A DNA stretch of 27,545 nt from Chara braunii (GCA_003427395.1 BFEA01001120.1:3817-31361), one strand, 5' to 3'. Counted from the stretch's first letter, positions 19,579 to 27,362 are shown. The notes: generated by a model not told the origin, from the sequence alone. Numbers and translations: made by a program.

Positions 19579-19917
19579 CAACTACCATTTCGTCAAAATT
19601 GACATTTTTTATTTTTTGAACGAAATTGAAACCGACCTTTTTTAACTTTTTTGGTCGAAAACTGTGTCTAAATTTTGCTGCTCCTGAGGGTCCGGCGTTT
19701 TTTAAACGCTTGACCCCCTGGATGTATCAGGACTAAGCTTGAGACCAGTCCCCCCTGGATGTAGCTGGTCTCAAGCTTAGTCCTAATACATCCAGGGCGG
19801 GCAGCGTTTTAGAAACGCTGGACCCTCAGGAGCAGCAAAATTTAGACACAGTTTTCAGCCAAAAAGTTGAAAAAACTTTGTTTCAATTTCATTGTCCATT
19901 TTGACGAAATGGCAGTT
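19579..19917. mobile_element. Long foldback / MITE inserted in LINE L-C
   Basis: The two halves are imperfect inverted repeats over almost the whole 339 bp. Outer ends share AACT(A/G)CCATTTCGTC, a middle arm shares AAACTGTGTCTAAATTTT continuing through GCTGCTCCTGAGGGTCC, and the core is a near-perfect stem of about 32 bp (CCTGGATGTA..AGGACTAAGCTTGAGACCAG and its complement) around a loop of about 16 bases. TTC (19576-19578 and 19918-19920) is a possible 3-bp target duplication. Removing the insertion and one TTC restores LRAAF-WPWTSHKG, collinear with L-A LRAAI-LPWVQHKG. No coding capacity. Confidence 0.85.
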
Positions 19918-21789
19918 TTCTGGCCTTGGACAAGCCATAAAGGGGTGAGCCTTTATGGACGATCTTTGGTCATTAACAATGCTTGTTTTTCTACACTCTG
20001 GTACCATCAATCGATTTATCAACTTGACTCGTCCTCCCTATAGACTGTGTGCCACCTCGCTACGCATTACCTTTGGAAATAAGAAATAAACCAAGACAAC
20101 TACTTACCCAAAGTGGCTTGGGAGGTGATCACACAGCCTAAACGGAAAGGAGGCCTGGGTGTGTTGGACCCAGAAAGACAAATTGTGGCGCTGTTGGCAA
20201 GATGGATACCGTGGGCTCTGCTAGCTGACTCCACCTTTGCGTGGAAACAACCAGCAGAACCCCAAACATGTCTGGTTAGCTTTGCTCTTTGACCCGTATC
20301 TCAGGAAACGGCTGCCACCAGATATCTAGGGAGGCATATTGAAAGCTTGGAAACTAGTTGCCCACCACCAATGGTAATGGAGCGGATACTTACTCAACCT
20401 CTGTTTCACAATCCACTTATCTATACTACTCAGGGACTTCCCTTCCAAAGTCACGGACCGGGTGCTTTTGGTAACGCTTGGATGGCACGAGGCATAGCGA
20501 CAGTAACTGATATTTGGGACCCAGTTTCGGCAGATTGGAAACCTTTTGACATATTGCCGCCCTCGATATTTGGCGTGTGGCACCAACGGCACCATCTGCA
20601 ACAGCTACAGCAAGCGATCCCAGATGCTTGGATGGGGGTACTGAGAGCAGGCCCGACTCCTGTTCAGGGAATGTGGTACACACATTCGCACCATGAACAG
20701 CCACTGCGAATTTGGAAAACGGAAAGCTATTCGGAGGAAACTCAAATTCCACACTCCTGCTGGGTGGTGCAAGACGGTTCTTTTGGTTTGGGAACAACCT
20801 TGACACTGGCTGTAAATCAAGAGTTTTTGCCGCCTGTCCAATACCTGATGCCTGTCTTTGTTAGGGAAAGTGCAACAGGTTATCGCCCTTTCATGTGTCT
20901 CTCGCCCTTCTTATCTTTTGTTAGTTGACCCCAGGGATTGGGCCTGGGAACACCCCTTGCACAACAATGAAATGGTACAGATGCATTGCTATTCGACCAA
21001 ACTGGGTTACCTGCTTTCCACCCCCCAGGTTGATGTCAACTGGAAGGTGGCTCGTAGATGGCTGGCAACAGGATGGATTGAAGACTCACTGACAAGATTG
21101 CTGGAAGTGTTACCCAGATTCTGGGTGAATCTAATGGACTTGGTTGTAGTCAAACATGCTAGTTTTCTCTCGCTTATGATGCACCTAGCAGTCCCGGTTG
21201 CGGTTTGGTGCGCAAAACGCACTGCCAAGGCACGGACGGAATGCCAGATATGCGCCGGGACTCGGATGGAAGACCTGGAACATTTTGTGTTGGATTGCGA
21301 CATTGCTCGGCCTTTTTGGGACTGGTGGAGGCATTCACAAATCCCTTTCCCGGGTAACACATCTAGATGGACAGATCAATTCTTGTTAATGGGAACTGCA
21401 GCGAGGCGAACACCTTTCCCACAAGAGTTCACATATGCGGAAGAAACACTCAGGGGAGCCATACTGTGGACCCTCCGGACACTAAGGAACTCAGTAACTA
21501 GACGAGGAGACAGGCTGATGCCGCCAATGGTCCGAGCAGAGGTTAAATATGGCATAAAACAAACGATACAGGCAGACTGGGAATACGAGGTGCAGCGGAA
21601 AGGGTTCACTAGGAAGGCAAAACAGTTCTTTACTACACGCTGGGTTGCTTTTGCAGGACTTGTAACAGTGGATTGCCCCCGGAGCCAAATGCCTTGCCTG
21701 CTTTTTTCGGAGTTTTTTCTGTGATAGAGCATAGTGGCTGGTAGACTCTTAGGATTGTTCATGATTCTGACATTAGGATGGGAACGGGA

Positions 21790-22652
21790 CTCCCTGCTGT
21801 CCAGGGAGGATTTCCTCCTTCACCTGGTCTGCCTATACTCATGTTCAACCAACAAACCACAGGGAGCTGCAGTGGCAAATTATACATAGATGCCTCCCAA
21901 CTCCGGATTGGCTGACCGACAGAACAAATCTGGAGCAGAATGGTCTGATTTCCCCGTTATGCTCCTACTGCGAACATGTAGTACCCAGGAAAAGAGCAAC
22001 CCTGGAACACTGCCTTCTGGACTGCCCTATGGCTGCGAGCCTTTGGAGATGGTGGGATGCAGCCTGGCACTACTTCACAGGCCACCGCCTGACCTGGACG
22101 GTGCAGTCACTCCTATTAGGCATCCTCCCGCAAGGAGCCGAAACCGGGGAATGGTCGCCATTCATGACAAATTTGTTTCACTATTCACGCCTGACTATAT
22201 AGATGGCAACCTGGAGAACGAGATGCTCACACGAAAGGCAACAACAGACCTTTGGCTATCCGCAAGCCAAGGCGTCTATAGCGGATACAATAACTGTGAT
22301 GACCCAAGAAGCCGGGAAACACTTGCACGACAGACATCTGCGAGAGGAGGATGAACAAAAATGGCAACAACTCATCCATAACTTCTCTGTGACTTGGGTC
22401 GACCGTAACCACAGACTGTGTACATTAGACCAAAATAACGCTCTTCAATGGCAACCCTGGCTCCCTACTGAGAACCAGTGGGACTTCTTACCGATAGACA
22501 GATTCAACATAGACTACCAGCCAAAATGGTCAGTTTTTCCAATCCCAGGTTTCCGGATATCTATGTATTCAATTGTACATTCAAGGGACGCTGGACCCGA
22601 TTTCCGGCAGGTGAAGCTCCCCACCAATAGATCAAAAAAAAAAAAAAAAAAA
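21790..22652 (+). mobile_element. LINE L-D: 5'-truncated L1 of a second family with hairpin and poly(A)
   Basis: Homology to LINE ORF2 C-termini starts at about 21790. The left edge is approximate and abuts the L-C 3' UTR. The hairpin is at 22585-22607 and 19 A's lie at 22634-22652. Its zinc finger spacing differs from L-A/B/C, so it belongs to another family that shares the 3' signal. Confidence 0.78.
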
Positions 22653-22694
22653 CATACACTACCAGCCCACCAACTTCGTCCTCATCTCACCTGA
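21795..22694 (+). pseudogene. L-D ORF2 C-terminal fragment (zf-RVT finger)
   Basis: Frame 3 reads AYTHVQPTNHRELQWQIIH, then a finger CX2CX12HX4C at 21960-22025 (CSYC...H-CLLD-C), then PMAASLWRWWDAAW, the expected CP....W.WW continuation. TAG 22200-22202 interrupts it, and the frame is open again from 22203 (MATWRTRCSHERQ). The frame stays open through the 3' hairpin and the poly(A) to 22694, so the original stop is lost or the coding region normally reaches into the 3' signal. The natural C-terminus is probably near DYQPKW (about 22528). Confidence 0.7.
22585..22607 (+). promoter_or_regulatory. LINE 3'-end hairpin, copy 4 (L-D)
   Basis: GGGACG, stem CTGGA (22591-22595), loop CCCGATT, stem TCCGG. 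Four Watson-Crick pairs plus T-G. CAGGTGAAGCTCCCCACCAA follows, then poly(A). Confidence 0.75.
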
Positions 22695-22995
22695 CCCCCA
22701 TCCCTCATGAATCCTACTCGGAATCCTTCCCCCCCTCCCCCCGCTTCCCCCCCTTCCCCCCCCACTGCCCCCCCTGCCCAATCCCCTCCCTTCACACCCC
22801 TCAACCGGCCAGGAGGTCATCTTCGACTCAATGGATCATGGCAACATACCATGAATGCCACGAGAACTTCGATGAAGCAGATGAAGGGACTGTGAGAGAC
22901 AAGGGCAGAAACAGACAACTTACGGGGTTTAATGGGGTTCAATGACAATTGATAGGGCTAAACGGTTTAAAAGAGGTTGAGAGACATAGGCAGGG

Positions 22996-23035
22996 GTTCT
23001 AGTGGTTCTAGTGGTTCTAGTGGTTCTGGTGGTTT
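22996..23035. repeat. 9-bp tandem repeat (GGTTCTAGT)n
   Basis: About four units of GGTTCT(A/G)GT, the last ones with GGTTCTGGT and GGTTTTAGA. Confidence 0.8.
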
Positions 23036-23409
23036 TAGATGGATGAGAGGGGGTTGGGAGCTTGGGGTAAAGGGGAGTGGAAGGGAAGAGGACAAGTTGG
23101 AAAATGATAGTTGAAATGATGGTAGAACGAGGCAGACAAAACAAACAGCGAATGACAAATACTTGAGAAACAGAGAGGGAAACACAGAAACAGAGAGAAA
23201 CTGAGAGACACAGAGAGAAACAGAGAGAAACAGAAGGAAGCAGAGGCGAGAAACACAAGGGAAATACACCATGGAATAAGATAAAATAGAATAGAATAGA
23301 ATAGAACAGTGGTCTTCATACTCATACTCCTCGCACACAGCCAACAAACCAACAAACAAACAAACAAACAATCGAAATCAGACCTTGATAACCTTGATAA
23401 ATCTGTGCA

Positions 23410-23432
23410 GGGACGCTGGACCCGATTTCCAG
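23410..23432 (+). promoter_or_regulatory. LINE 3'-end hairpin, copy 5 (L-E)
   Basis: GGGACG, stem CTGGA (23416-23420), loop CCCGATT, stem TCCAG (23428-23432). All five pairs are Watson-Crick, with two of them changed in both partners relative to L-A. Confidence 0.8.
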
Positions 23433-23511
23433 CAGGTGCAGCTCCCCACCAATAGATGGAGCCTTTGTTTCGTCAAAAAAAAAAAAAAAAAAAAAAAGGA
23501 TAGTTCAGGCT

Positions 23512-23906
23512 TTCTTTTTTTTTTTTGAGCTTGAAATTTTTATTGCAGGAAAATTTGGACAAGGCCGGGGCCCTCACAATTCAACCCGGGGTTATCCTGG
23601 CAGCCTCAGCCAGTTTCGCTTATGAGCCCAGCTCGACTACCAGCCTAGCTGATCCACATATCTCATCTAAAATACTCCCCCAGCCACTCAAGCTCCACTA
23701 TCACTAGTGGAGAGGGAGGGAAGGGATCAGCAAAGTACACCTGAGGGAAGGGATCAGCAAAGTACTCAGGTGTTCTTAAAGACGCCCCTGGTTGGATGTC
23801 CAACCAATTACTAAAGGTGATCTGGTAACCCCGCTTGAGCATCCCCTGCTCCCCTGCCTCTCCCGGCCATACTACTTCCCCCAATTTCTCCCCTGCTGCA
23901 TCCCCT
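23512..23906 (-). mobile_element. Minus-strand 5'-truncated retrocopy with poly(A) signal and 12-bp target duplication
   Basis: ATAGTTCAGGCT occurs at 23500-23511 and again at 23907-23918, a perfect 12-bp direct repeat bounding the insert. On the minus strand the insert ends in an A run (complement of 23514-23526), preceded by AATAAA (complement of 23539-23544), as in target-primed retrotransposition of a polyadenylated RNA. Its last 110 bp match 18437-18565 next to L-H, so it is probably the 3' end of a second retroelement family. A processed pseudogene is the alternative. It landed just after the L-E poly(A). Confidence 0.78.
23663..23905 (-). pseudogene. Open reading fragment in the minus-strand retrocopy
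   Basis: The frame is open from the 5' edge of the retrocopy, without an ATG at its start, to TGA at 23663-23665. It includes GYQITFSNWLDIQPG and a duplicated YFADPFP (from a tandem DNA repeat of about 27 bp at 23716-23768). I do not recognise the protein. It is a truncated coding 3' end or chance. Confidence 0.35.
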
Positions 23907-24121
23907 ATAGTTCAGGCTATTATTGGAACTGGTACCAAAGCTAGAATACAGCAGCAGAAGGAGTTTCGCCCTTGACACAGTCGTGGCATGAGCTCTGCCT
24001 GGCCGGAGAGCCTCGCTCAGCTCAGGGCTGTGGCGAACTTTTGTAAAGGACGCTGGGCCCGCTTCCCGGCTTGGATTTTAATAAAGATTGTTCTTCTTAA
24101 AAAAAAAAAAAAAAAAAAAAA
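23907..24121 (+). mobile_element. LINE L-F: short 3' end with hairpin, AATAAA and poly(A)
   Basis: Only UTR sequence is present. TTGTAAAGGACG and the hairpin (24048-24069) are followed by AATAAA (24080-24085) and 23 A's (24099-24121). The left boundary is unknown; the segment from 23919 may be older flank. The TTGTAA-GGACG flank groups it with L-A/L-B rather than L-D. Confidence 0.6.
24048..24069 (+). promoter_or_regulatory. LINE 3'-end hairpin, copy 6 (L-F)
   Basis: AGGACG, stem CTGGG (24053-24057), loop CCCGCTT, stem CCCGG (24065-24069). Four Watson-Crick pairs plus T-G. Confidence 0.75.
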
Positions 24122-24335
24122 GAAGAAGGAAAAAAAGAAGAAGGAGATAGATGTAACGGTAAATTGGTAGATTGTGATTGATTGTATAAACTTGGAACTT
24201 GGAACTTTTAAGTGGGTGGTGACAATTTTGAATTTTCACAGTGCTCTCTGGGGGAACCACCAAGGTTCTTGATTCTGTAATGGACGCCGGGCCCGGTTCC
24301 CAGCTTGTAATATAAATGTGAAAAAATACCAACCA
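24122..24335 (+). mobile_element. LINE L-G: short 3' end with hairpin
   Basis: TGTAATGGACG and the hairpin at 24281-24303 are followed by AATATAAATGTGAAAAAA, a short or decayed tail. Upstream sequence from the (GAA)-rich end of the L-F tail is unremarkable. Only the 3' end is recognisable. Confidence 0.55.
24281..24303 (+). promoter_or_regulatory. LINE 3'-end hairpin, copy 7 (L-G)
   Basis: TGGACG, stem CCGGG (24287-24291), loop CCCGGTT, stem CCCAG (24299-24303). Four pairs plus one C-A mismatch. Confidence 0.7.
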
Positions 24336-24359
24336 GACCCCTTTTTCTTTTTCTTCCCA

Positions 24360-24556
24360 ACCACTAGTACCTTTCCCGCGTGGGAAAATAGGGAAAACTG
24401 GCTGTTTTCCCAATCGCCTGAATTTTCGGAGGTCGGGCCCGACGACGACTGCCATTTATAAATCTCATCGGCGGCCGTCATTTCTTTTCGGCCTCCGAAA
24501 AGGTCGGATGCCTACCCGAGGCCCGCTATTTTCCAAGCGGCAAAGGTACTAGTGGT
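24360..24556. mobile_element. MITE-like element with 15-bp terminal inverted repeats
   Basis: ACCACTAGTACCTTT (24360-24374) and its exact complement (24542-24556) bound 197 bp. CCA directly flanks both sides (24357-24359 and 24557-24559), a possible 3-bp target duplication. The repeat core ACCACYAGTACCT is shared with the element at 9579-9699. No coding capacity. Confidence 0.6.
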
Positions 24557-24559
24557 CCA

Positions 24560-24902
24560 GCAGCCTTGAGATTTTCTCTCAGGCCACATAAAAGAAAGGG
24601 AAGGACCCAAAAGAAAAAGACAGAAGGGACAAAATCTAGTACTCCACTCATCTGCTTCCATCCAGTGGAGTTCGAAGTTTAAACCCAGGTCTGAATTTCA
24701 ATAGAATCACTAGCATATCCAGCTATCAGCCACGGGCCCTTTTCAGTGGTTACCTCCCACCGATTCGATTTATATACGGCACTGGGCCTCTGAAAATTTC
24801 GTAGGCGACGAGTTTTCTTTTCAGCAAGGCTGGGGCCGTGTGCTGGGGCTGTAGCAACTGGCCTCCGTGGGCTTTGTCTTAACAGCAACAGGAAGCATCT
24901 AA
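24560..24902. other. Unassigned interval
   Basis: No gene or repeat recognised. Short minus-strand frames lack domains. Confidence 0.4.
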
Positions 24903-25217
24903 GGGCTCGCCCCACCACTCATGACAGCGGCTGTTTGGTGAGTAGCTTTTTCCGTTGCTGGTGAAAGCTCGTGCTGAGCACTCACCACAGTTTGCTTTTT
25001 CCCCGCCCGCAACGGCAGGTTCGTGGAGACTCCTCTGGGCTCTCACCAAAAGTAGTGAGCTCACCGCGACTTTACAAGACGAGGCCGGGGGTGGTGTTGA
25101 CCAGCCCGGCCCTTGTCTTGTAGTGTGGTGAGTGGATAAGCGTGGTGAGTGGTGGAGGGAGGCAGCTTTTTGGTGAGAAAAGAAAGTCCCGTGCACGGGA
25201 AATCGAGTTTGGTGAGT
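24903..25217. mobile_element. Foldback/MITE copy A of the GGGCYCGC family, right end cut by a SINE
   Basis: The left end GGGCTCGCCCCACCACTC (24903-24920) resembles the termini of the element at 26583-27362. CTCACCA words on the left half are mirrored by TGGTGAG words on the right half around a central hairpin (ACAAGAC.AGGCCGGG and complement, about 25074-25118). The right half (GTCTTGTAG ... GAGTTTGGTGAGTGGT) matches copies at 25850-25962 and 26113-26227. The terminal CGAGGCCC seen in the 25.9-kb copy is missing here, where the SINE begins. Confidence 0.55.
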
Positions 25218-25224
25218 GGTCATG

Positions 25225-25515
25225 TCGGCTAGCTCAGTAGGTTTTCATGCTTGAGTGGCGCCGCGTAGGTGCTGGGTTCTATTCCCATTGCCGTCACTTT
25301 CAGTGGCCTGAGAAGGATTGGTGGCCACGACCAGTCGACACTGGTAACTCGCTGGGGCGAGTTGTGCCGCCCTGTAACCCGTTGCAATGCGGGAGCATCG
25401 GGCGGAGTGGAAGTGGCTGCTCAGGTCCGCCTGTTGCGGCCGGTCGGGACACACCCAATACACATCCAATAAACGAGCTGCCAGGTTGAGTTCTCAGTCA
25501 GAATCATCATCATCG
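25225..25515 (+). mobile_element. tRNA-derived SINE
   Basis: The 5' head contains a good RNA polymerase III box A (TAGCTCAGTAGG, about 25231-25242) and, at normal tRNA spacing, a box B-like GGGTTCTATTCCC (about 25273-25285). An unrelated body of about 200 bp follows, ending in an (ATC)n run (about 25502-25514). The T at the fourth position of the GGTTC-A box and poor acceptor pairing argue against a working tRNA. No clear target duplication was found, and the LINE hairpin is not present in its tail. Confidence 0.6.
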
Positions 25516-25800
25516 CTGACATTCATAGTTACGATGCTTACCAGGGTTGAGGCCCTCAATTTCACGATATTTCCATAGGCTTAAAAAAAAAACTGTCACC
25601 ATACCTGTCCAAACATAAGCTCAATAAGGAAGCTCAATAAGTCATGATCATGGCATATAATCTACAATAACAACTTCCATAACAATCTTGAAGTACCCGG
25701 GGCCGGTCACTTGTGGATATATCTCAAGACTGTTGCCCTTTTCAAAAAAAATAAAAATAAAAAGAGTTTGGTGGGAGGTGGCCCGAGGCCCTAAACGTCA
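25516..25800. other. Unassigned interval
   Basis: A/T-rich. A 13-bp direct repeat (AAGCTCAATAAG, about 25618-25640) is the only structure noted. No gene recognised. Confidence 0.4.
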
Positions 25801-25802
25801 TC

Positions 25803-26344
25803 ACTTTACAAGACAAGGCCAGGGCTGGTTGAGACCGGCCCCGACTTCGTCTTGTAGTGCGGTGAGTAAACGAGTGTGGTGAGTGGTGTGGCGTGAGGCA
25901 GCGGTTTGGTGAGAAAAGCCCCGTGGTGTGTAATCACCGAGGGATATCGAGTTTGGTGAGTGGTTGAGCGAGGCCCAAATCGTCCAGTTCAACAAACGGT
26001 CGCCTTCTGTCCAAGTCAAGATGATGGATCTGTTCGATGCCTGTGCCTGTGTGCATACTCACACCACCAGGTCCACCACTTCTTTTTCAGCGCTTGAGAC
26101 CGGTCCCCACTTTGTCTTGTAGTGTGGTGAGTAAACGAGTGTGGTGAGTGGTGCAGAGGGAGGCAGCGGTTTGGTGAGAAAAGTCCCGTGGTGTGTACTC
26201 ACCAAGGGATATCGAGTTTGGTGAGTGGTTGAGCGAAGTCCAAAACGTCCAGTTAAACAAGCGGTCACCTTCTGTCCAAGTCAAGATGATGGATCTGTTG
26301 TGCCTATGTGCATACTCACACCACCAGGTCCACCACTTCTTTTC
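25803..26344. repeat. 265-bp tandem duplication containing a GGGCYCGC-family MITE end
   Basis: TTGAGACCGG at 25829 recurs at 26094, and the two units stay collinear through GTCTTGTAGTG, GGCAGCGGTTTGGTGAGAAAAG, GGGATATCGAGTTTGGTGAG, GTCCAAGTCAAGATGATGG and CCACCAGGTCCACCACTTCT (to about 26341). Unit 1 also has the left stem ACAAGACAAGGCC (25807-25819), which unit 2 lacks. The complement of 25947-25977 starts GGGCCTCGCTCAACCACTC, a terminal repeat of the MITE family. Minus-strand frames here are repeat translations, not genes. Confidence 0.8.
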
Positions 26345-26579
26345 CTACTAGGCGCTGGAATTTAGTGCAGTCAGATTCATCCATCTCTGCTCGTAATTGT
26401 CGTCAGATACCTCTAGGAAAGTGCCAGTCTGAGTATGTCCTGTGTGCGACCATCCCCCGAGGGCATGTATGGCCTGCGTAATGTCTGCATGGTCTTGTTA
26501 GTTGGCACGTGCGGCCATGATCCGCCATGGGTGTTGGGATCCCAGTTGCCCAGCTTCACCAATTACGATTACGTAGATC
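26345..26579. other. Unassigned interval
   Basis: No gene, repeat or RNA feature recognised. Confidence 0.4.
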
Positions 26580-26582
26580 ATA

Positions 26583-27362
26583 GGGCCTCGCCACACCACT
26601 ATCGAAACACAAATTATCGATAGTTTCGCATCGCCACACAGCCTATCGAAAAATGCGAGAGCAGATTAACCGAGCACCCATTTTTCAGGCCCATTTATAA
26701 GAAAACCAGACAGTCATTTTAACAACACTTCACACCAATCTATAGAGTGCACTTCTTACGACCCCATCACAGAAAAAAACCCTAAAAAAAGCAATTAAAA
26801 ACATATAAAACAGCAAGCCAAAGGTGCATTTCCATGAAATTTGGCCCAAAAAAAACTCGACCAATTTCAGAAATCTTAATACCGCAAATTCTAAAACTCC
26901 AAATAACCCCAAATTTCATATACGGCAACCCTATCAAAATGCATATATAGCAAAAACTTGAAATTCCAAAAAAACATGAAATTTGAGCCCAAAACCCTAA
27001 TTTCAGAAATTTCAGGCCTGAAAACCAGATGCCCCGTTAACCTCTTGTGAGCTTCGAAAAATTTCGATAGGTGTCAGAAATGGGAATTCGATACCCCTAT
27101 CGAACGAAATGTGCACGTCCGCCTGCAATCGCCTTCTCTTCGATAGCCCACATTCGGGACCATCGAAAAACCGCCCACGCACGCGCTGGACAACAGGACC
27201 TGCACACAGACGACAGACATCGAAAGCGGACCCGGAACGGAAAACATTCGATTCGACAGTGCTGTGTGTCGAAAGGGGGGGTTTCTATCGAAGTCCGGAC
27301 TATCAAATTTTTCTGACACCTATCGAAAAAAAACGCGATTCGATAGTGGTGTGGCGAGCCCC
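26583..27362. mobile_element. Non-autonomous TIR transposon (Harbinger-like?) with TATCGA-rich interior
   Basis: 24-bp terminal inverted repeats (26583-26606 and 27339-27362) start GGGCCTCGCCACACCACT, with one substitution, and are flanked by ATA on both sides (26580-26582, 27363-27365), a plausible 3-bp target duplication. A second, diverged copy of the terminal sequence (ATCGCCACACAGCCTATCGAA) follows at about 26629. A further internal inverted repeat TTTCGATAGGTGTCAGAAA pairs 27062-27080 with about 27308-27326. TATCGA/TTCGAT words recur many times. The 780 bp have no transposase. Superfamily assignment is tentative: G-rich ends and a 3-bp duplication suggest PIF/Harbinger, but the usual duplication there is TWA. 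Confidence 0.7.

Larger units (their letters stand above)
18800..21724 (+). pseudogene. L-C ORF2 fragment: RT to C-terminal zinc finger, broken
   Basis: After the 175-bp insertion the frame resumes with AYDRVG; TGA 19023-19025 replaces the Trp of GWEFL. Motif B (RQGCP, about 19166-19180) is followed by a frameshift into the next block, which has the intact motif C FADD (19295-19306), the only complete catalytic box among the three family members here. Further frameshifts follow near 19330-19400, and the foldback lies at 19579-19917. Homology continues (PWTSHKGVSLYGR) with stops near 20041 and 20082 and a degenerate stretch at 20250-20340. A long frame runs 20347-20928, a frameshift near 20915 leads into frame 2, and this runs open to TGA 21722-21724. 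That last frame has the CX2CX9HX4C finger (about 21243-21298), AEETLRGAILWTL and the terminal FSEFFL. Confidence 0.88.
18800..21790 (+). mobile_element. LINE L-C, 5'-truncated, same family as L-A/L-B, carrying two insertions
   Basis: Homology begins within the RT domain just before motif A (VILLDLEK, about 18803-18829) and continues to the ORF2 end at 21724. A 175-bp insertion (18830-19004) splits motif A and a 339-bp foldback (19579-19917) splits the segment after the RT. The 3' UTR is cut short at about 21790 by LINE L-D, and no 3' hairpin is left. The 5' junction is eroded and cannot be set exactly. Confidence 0.85.
22653..23497 (+). mobile_element. LINE L-E: 5'-truncated 3' end of the L-D family, mostly low-complexity UTR
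   Basis: It ends with hairpin 23410-23432, the same CAGGTG-AGCTCCCCACCAATAGAT block as L-D, and 23 A's (23475-23497). It starts right after the L-D tail with ACTACCAGCC, a 10-bp word also near the L-D coding end (22513), so it may be truncated at the homologous point. The interior has no gene. It holds a C-rich tract (22727-22790), (GGTTCTAGT)n (about 22996-23035), (ACAGAGAGAA)n (about 23165-23235), (AGAAT)n (23283-23306) and (AACA)n (23342-23370). Confidence 0.6.

Noticed and set aside
22929-23371. Minus-strand Ser/Leu/Cys/Phe-rich overlapping frames
   Set aside because: They arise from GAGAAACAGA-type simple repeats in all three frames, which is typical of low-complexity DNA.
25227-25295. 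Functional tRNA gene
   Set aside because: Box A is good, but box B departs from GGTTCRA, the acceptor stem does not pair well, and a SINE-like body follows.
25801-26284. Three similar minus-strand frames (NHSPNSISLG-type peptides)
   Set aside because: They are repeat translations of the 265-bp duplicated, GTGAGT-rich sequence and have no stable start or domain.
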